From the NCBI GenBank assembly GCA_019247395.1, contig JAFAOZ010000195.1, positions 1-7,947 of the forward strand: DNA of 7,947 nucleotides, given 5' to 3'. The notes below the pieces were generated by a model, which was not told the origin of the DNA, did no database searches, and saw only the letters and a list, made by a program, of their open reading frames with translations. Of this stretch, positions 6,106 to 7,947 are shown piece by piece. Numbering within the stretch: the first letter of the stretch is position 1; every line of letters begins with the position of its first letter. The position numbers and the translations under genes are program-made. This DNA is from Vulcanimicrobiota bacterium. Its GTDB lineage: Bacteria > Vulcanimicrobiota > Vulcanimicrobiia > Vulcanimicrobiales > Vulcanimicrobiaceae.

Positions 6106-7028
6106 ACCGCTCTCGCTGCGTAGCGGGTCTCGCACTGCTCGTCTCGGCCTGCTCGATGCGCACGAACGCGCCGCTCCCACCGATCGCCCAAGCGCCCACA
6201 GCCGCAGCCTCCTCGGCTGCCGCCCCGCCGCGACTTTACGTTTCCGATCCTCTGGCGAACGCCGTGCTGGTTTACGCCACGAACGGCAAGATGCAGCAGC
6301 CGATCGCAACGATTCGTAAGGGCATCGCAGGACCCGCCGGATTAGCGATAGATTCGGCGGGCAACCTGTACGTCGCAAACACCGTCGGCAATAGCGTAAC
6401 GGAGTACGGCAAAAACCTGGGTTCGCCGATCGAACGATACGTAACGGGCGTCGTCGGTCCGGTCGCGGTGGCCGTAGATGATGGCGGAGAGCTCTACGTC
6501 GCAAACTTCGACTCGTTCGCGCAGGCCGTCGTCGAATTTGCTCCGGGTGGCTCGACGCCTTCAGGCGTCATCAGCGCGCCGTGCGGCTGTTATCCGATCG
6601 GATTGACGCTCGATGCTTCGCAAGATCTGTACGTCGCGTACGATAATTTCTATTCGCAGACCGTCGTTTACGAATATCCCTATGGATCGACGATCGGCAC
6701 ATTGGTCAATTTGCAGCTCGGTGCTACGCGCTGGGAGACGCCGGGGCTCGCATTCGACCGTGCCTCGAATCTCCTCGTTTCTAACGCGACCTTGCCCGGC
6801 ATGCAGATCTTCGAGCCTGGCCGCTTACGAGCACATCATATCTTCGGCCGGCGCGGATCCCCGAGATTCTTCGCATTCGATTCCAGCGAACGCAATCTCT
6901 TCGTTGCCGACTCGCAAAACAGCGCGGTCGAAGTCTACGGCTACGCGAGCGGCAAACTCATCAAGACGATTACCGGAGGCCTTCAGAGCGCTTACGGCGT
7001 CGCCGTAAGCCCGCGCGCCCCGTTCTAG
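6102..7028 (+). CDS. Lipoprotein with six-bladed NHL-type beta-propeller
   Basis: A 308-residue lipoprotein. The ATG overlaps the previous stop (ATGA), so it is the last gene of the operon. The N-terminus has Arg3 and Arg5, a hydrophobic run 7-14 and a lipobox 'LVSAC' with lipidated Cys17, then an Ala/Pro-rich linker to about residue 43. Six repeated strands follow: 'LYVSDP' at 45, 'LYVANT' at 89, 'LYVANF' at 131, 'LYVAYD' at 176, 'LLVSNA' at 224 and 'LFVADS' at 266, spaced 42-48 residues. Each is preceded by an 'AGLAIDSAGN'-like turn and followed by a 'NSV.EY'-like strand. This is the NHL/SMP-30-like six-bladed propeller pattern seen in many secreted bacterial proteins. A Cys-Gly-Cys sits at 161-163 in blade three or four. 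Such propellers mostly bind proteins or glycans and some are enzymes; no catalytic set is recognised here. A scaffold or surface-binding role with the glycan machinery is inferred. Confidence 0.85.
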   Translation: MNRSRCVAGLALLVSACSMRTNAPLPPIAQAPTAAASSAAAPPRLYVSDPLANAVLVYATNGKMQQPIATIRKGIAGPAGLAIDSAGNLYVANTVGNSVTEYGKNLGSPIERYVTGVVGPVAVAVDDGGELYVANFDSFAQAVVEFAPGGSTPSGVISAPCGCYPIGLTLDASQDLYVAYDNFYSQTVVYEYPYGSTIGTLVNLQLGATRWETPGLAFDRASNLLVSNATLPGMQIFEPGRLRAHHIFGRRGSPRFFAFDSSERNLFVADSQNSAVEVYGYASGKLIKTITGGLQSAYGVAVSPRAPF

Positions 7029-7144
7029 GAGCTCAATTTTCTCCGCGTGATCGCGCGAAGCGCGATTCGAGCGCGGCGCGCGCGGCGCTTCTTCAAGGCC
7101 TCCACGATCAAGTCGTTCCAAAGCAGGCGCCGGTCGATTACCAT
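7025..7144 (-). CDS. Possible 39-residue basic small protein
   Basis: On the minus strand an ATG at 7144-7142 opens 39 codons ending in TAG at 7027-7025. The stop shares CTAG with the + strand propeller gene stop, so the two genes would converge. The peptide begins Met-Val-Ile-Asp-Arg-Arg-Leu-Leu-Trp-Asn-Asp and is then strongly basic ('ALKKRRARRARIALRAITRRK' region), with 13 Arg/Lys after residue 17. It could bind nucleic acid or membranes. There is no Shine-Dalgarno site, but TATAGT sits 6 bases before the ATG, as in leaderless genes. It is short and GC-rich DNA opens chance frames easily, so this is tentative. Confidence 0.35.
   Translation of the reverse strand: MVIDRRLLWNDLIVEALKKRRARRARIALRAITRRKLSS
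7050..7066 (+). other. Perfect 7-bp hairpin after the propeller gene, possible transcript end
   Basis: ATCGCGC (7050-7056) and GCGCGAT (7060-7066) pair perfectly around a GAA triloop, 21 bases after the propeller stop. No T run follows on either strand, so at most it is a stability or Rho-type transcript-end element for the operon. If the minus-strand small gene is real, these bases also encode its Ile-Ala-Leu-Arg-Ala-Ile stretch. Confidence 0.35.
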
Positions 7145-7150
7145 GCTTTA

Positions 7151-7156
7151 ACTATA
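7151..7156 (-). promoter_or_regulatory. TATAGT -10 box, leaderless-type, for the minus-strand small frame
   Basis: Read on the minus strand, TATAGT (7156-7151) differs from the consensus TATAAT at one base and lies 6 bases before the ATG at 7144, which would place transcription start at or next to the ATG. No good -35 hexamer is seen at 16-18 bases upstream (AGACTT is the 17-base candidate). Confidence 0.35.
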
Positions 7157-7183
7157 GGTGGGGCGAGTAAAGAAAGTCTGAAG

Positions 7184-7191
7184 GGTATACC
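7184..7191 (+). promoter_or_regulatory. GGTATACC palindrome ahead of the DUF72 start
   Basis: GGTATACC is an exact 8-base palindrome 7 bases before the GTG at 7199 and overlapping the only Shine-Dalgarno-like run (GAAGGG, 7180-7185, 13 bases before the start, longer than usual). It could be an operator that blocks translation or transcription, but 8-base palindromes arise by chance. Confidence 0.2.
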
Positions 7192-7198
7192 GATAGCG

Positions 7199-7936
7199 GT
7201 GGTCAGAATCGGAACGAGCGGCTGGGTCTATCGCGATTGGCGCGAGCGGTTTTACCCGGCCGGAGTCCCGCAGCGGCGCTGGCTAGAGTATTACGCCGAG
7301 CGTTTCGACACCGTCGAGTTGAACGCTACGACCTATCGCCTCCCGTCGGAGAAGCAAGTCGATACCTGGTGCGCCAACGTGCCGCACAACTTTCTTTTTA
7401 CGGTGAAACTCAGCCGGCTCATTACGCATCGACGCGATCTGCCGCCGCGCGTCGATCGCTTCATCGAAAACTACTTTGCCCGAGCTGCCTGCTTCGATGC
7501 GCGTAAACTGGCGCAGATCTTGATTCAGTTCCCGCCGTATCTCAAGCGCGACGACGCGCGGCTTGCGGCCTTTCTCGACAAGCTGCCTCGGGAGTACCGC
7601 TACGTGGTCGAGTTTCGCGACGCGAGCTGGTTTGAGCCGGCGGTGCGCGAGTTGCTTTCGGCGCACGACGTTGCGTTTTGCATTCACGATTATCCCGGCT
7701 TGAACGTGCCGCGGTGGGTAACGCGGAACGATTTAGCCTACGTACGGTTTCACGGTTATCGCGCGCTCTACGCCGGGTCCTATCCCCGCCGCGTGTTGAC
7801 GCGCTGGGCCGAGACGCTGCGCGAGCTGGAATCTGCAGCTCGCAACGTGTTTATCTACTTCAATAACGACACAGCCGCAGCAGCGGTAAAGGACGCGGCG
7901 GCACTGCGGGCAATGCTATCGAGCCGAAATGCATAA
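7199..7936 (+). CDS. DUF72 (YecE-like) TIM-barrel protein
   Basis: A complete 245-residue DUF72 family protein starting at GTG 7199; 'MVRIGTSGW' is the usual family N-terminus, which fixes the start. Family landmarks in order: 'GTSGW' at 5-9, 'FDTVELNATTYRLPS' at 36-50, 'FLFTVKLSRLITH' at 65-77, 'QFPP' at 110-113, 'VVEFRDASWF' at 136-145, 'YVRFHG' at 181-186 and 'VFIYFNND' at 217-224. Length is normal for the family (about 240-300). The fold is a TIM barrel; the biochemical role is not established, with conserved acidic and His residues suggesting a sugar- or nucleic-acid-related hydrolase or isomerase. It is soluble and cytoplasmic, with no signal peptide. It lies 170 bases after the propeller gene and is probably a separate unit, so no link to the glycan operon is implied. 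Only 11 bases follow its stop. Confidence 0.93.
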   Translation: MVRIGTSGWVYRDWRERFYPAGVPQRRWLEYYAERFDTVELNATTYRLPSEKQVDTWCANVPHNFLFTVKLSRLITHRRDLPPRVDRFIENYFARAACFDARKLAQILIQFPPYLKRDDARLAAFLDKLPREYRYVVEFRDASWFEPAVRELLSAHDVAFCIHDYPGLNVPRWVTRNDLAYVRFHGYRALYAGSYPRRVLTRWAETLRELESAARNVFIYFNNDTAAAAVKDAAALRAMLSSRNA

Positions 7937-7947
7937 ATTTCGCGCCG

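Noticed and set aside
1..7947. CRISPR array, insertion sequence, attachment site or phage genes
   Set aside because: No regularly spaced repeats, transposase or integrase motifs, or terminal inverted repeats were seen, and base use is even across the window.

Overview
The window is high-GC bacterial DNA (a strong G/C bias at third codon positions) with dense genes, almost all on the + strand. Four of the seven main genes appear to start with GTG. Signal peptides, a lipobox lipoprotein and an apparent outer-membrane beta-barrel point to a bacterium with two membranes. Codon style and the mix of secreted beta-propeller, PF04185-type phosphoesterase and small 'IPxGT' secreted proteins would suit an uncultured soil lineage such as Eremiobacterota (WPS-2) or Acidobacteriota. 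That placement is an inference from general resemblance; no rRNA or other marker gene is present.

Layout. (1) Bases 1-1223: the 3' part of a two-lobed retropepsin-like aspartic protease, cut by the window edge, overlaps by 4 bases a small secreted protein with two cysteines and beta-rich 'IPxGT' segments. (2) Bases 1224-1325: a gap with two small hairpins followed by tandem TTAACGTG-type repeats, probably the boundary between transcription units. (3) Bases 1326-7028: five tightly packed + strand genes (gaps of 18 and 17 bases, then overlaps of 7 and 4) that look like one operon. They are a membrane-embedded processive-type family 2 glycosyltransferase, an outer-membrane beta-barrel resembling YaiO, an alpha-helical protein of probable (alpha/alpha)-toroid type, a secreted PF04185 phosphoesterase (phospholipase C / acid phosphatase type), and a six-repeat beta-propeller lipoprotein. 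(4) Bases 7029-7198: a 170-base gap containing a possible 39-codon basic small protein on the minus strand with a leaderless-type promoter, a perfect hairpin and an 8-base palindrome. (5) Bases 7199-7936: a complete DUF72 (YecE-like) TIM-barrel gene.

How the genes may work together. The synthase would polymerise and move a sugar polymer across the inner membrane. The beta-barrel could be its outer-membrane partner, and the toroid protein could trim or modify the glycan. The phosphoesterase could remove phosphate or phospholipid head groups, and the propeller lipoprotein could act as a periplasmic or surface scaffold. This pathway is inferred from order and family. The families of the synthase, phosphoesterase, propeller and DUF72 protein are well supported by motifs; the beta-barrel and toroid calls are weaker. 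The operon is the best candidate here for an undescribed system, an exopolysaccharide or glycolipid export locus of non-standard composition.
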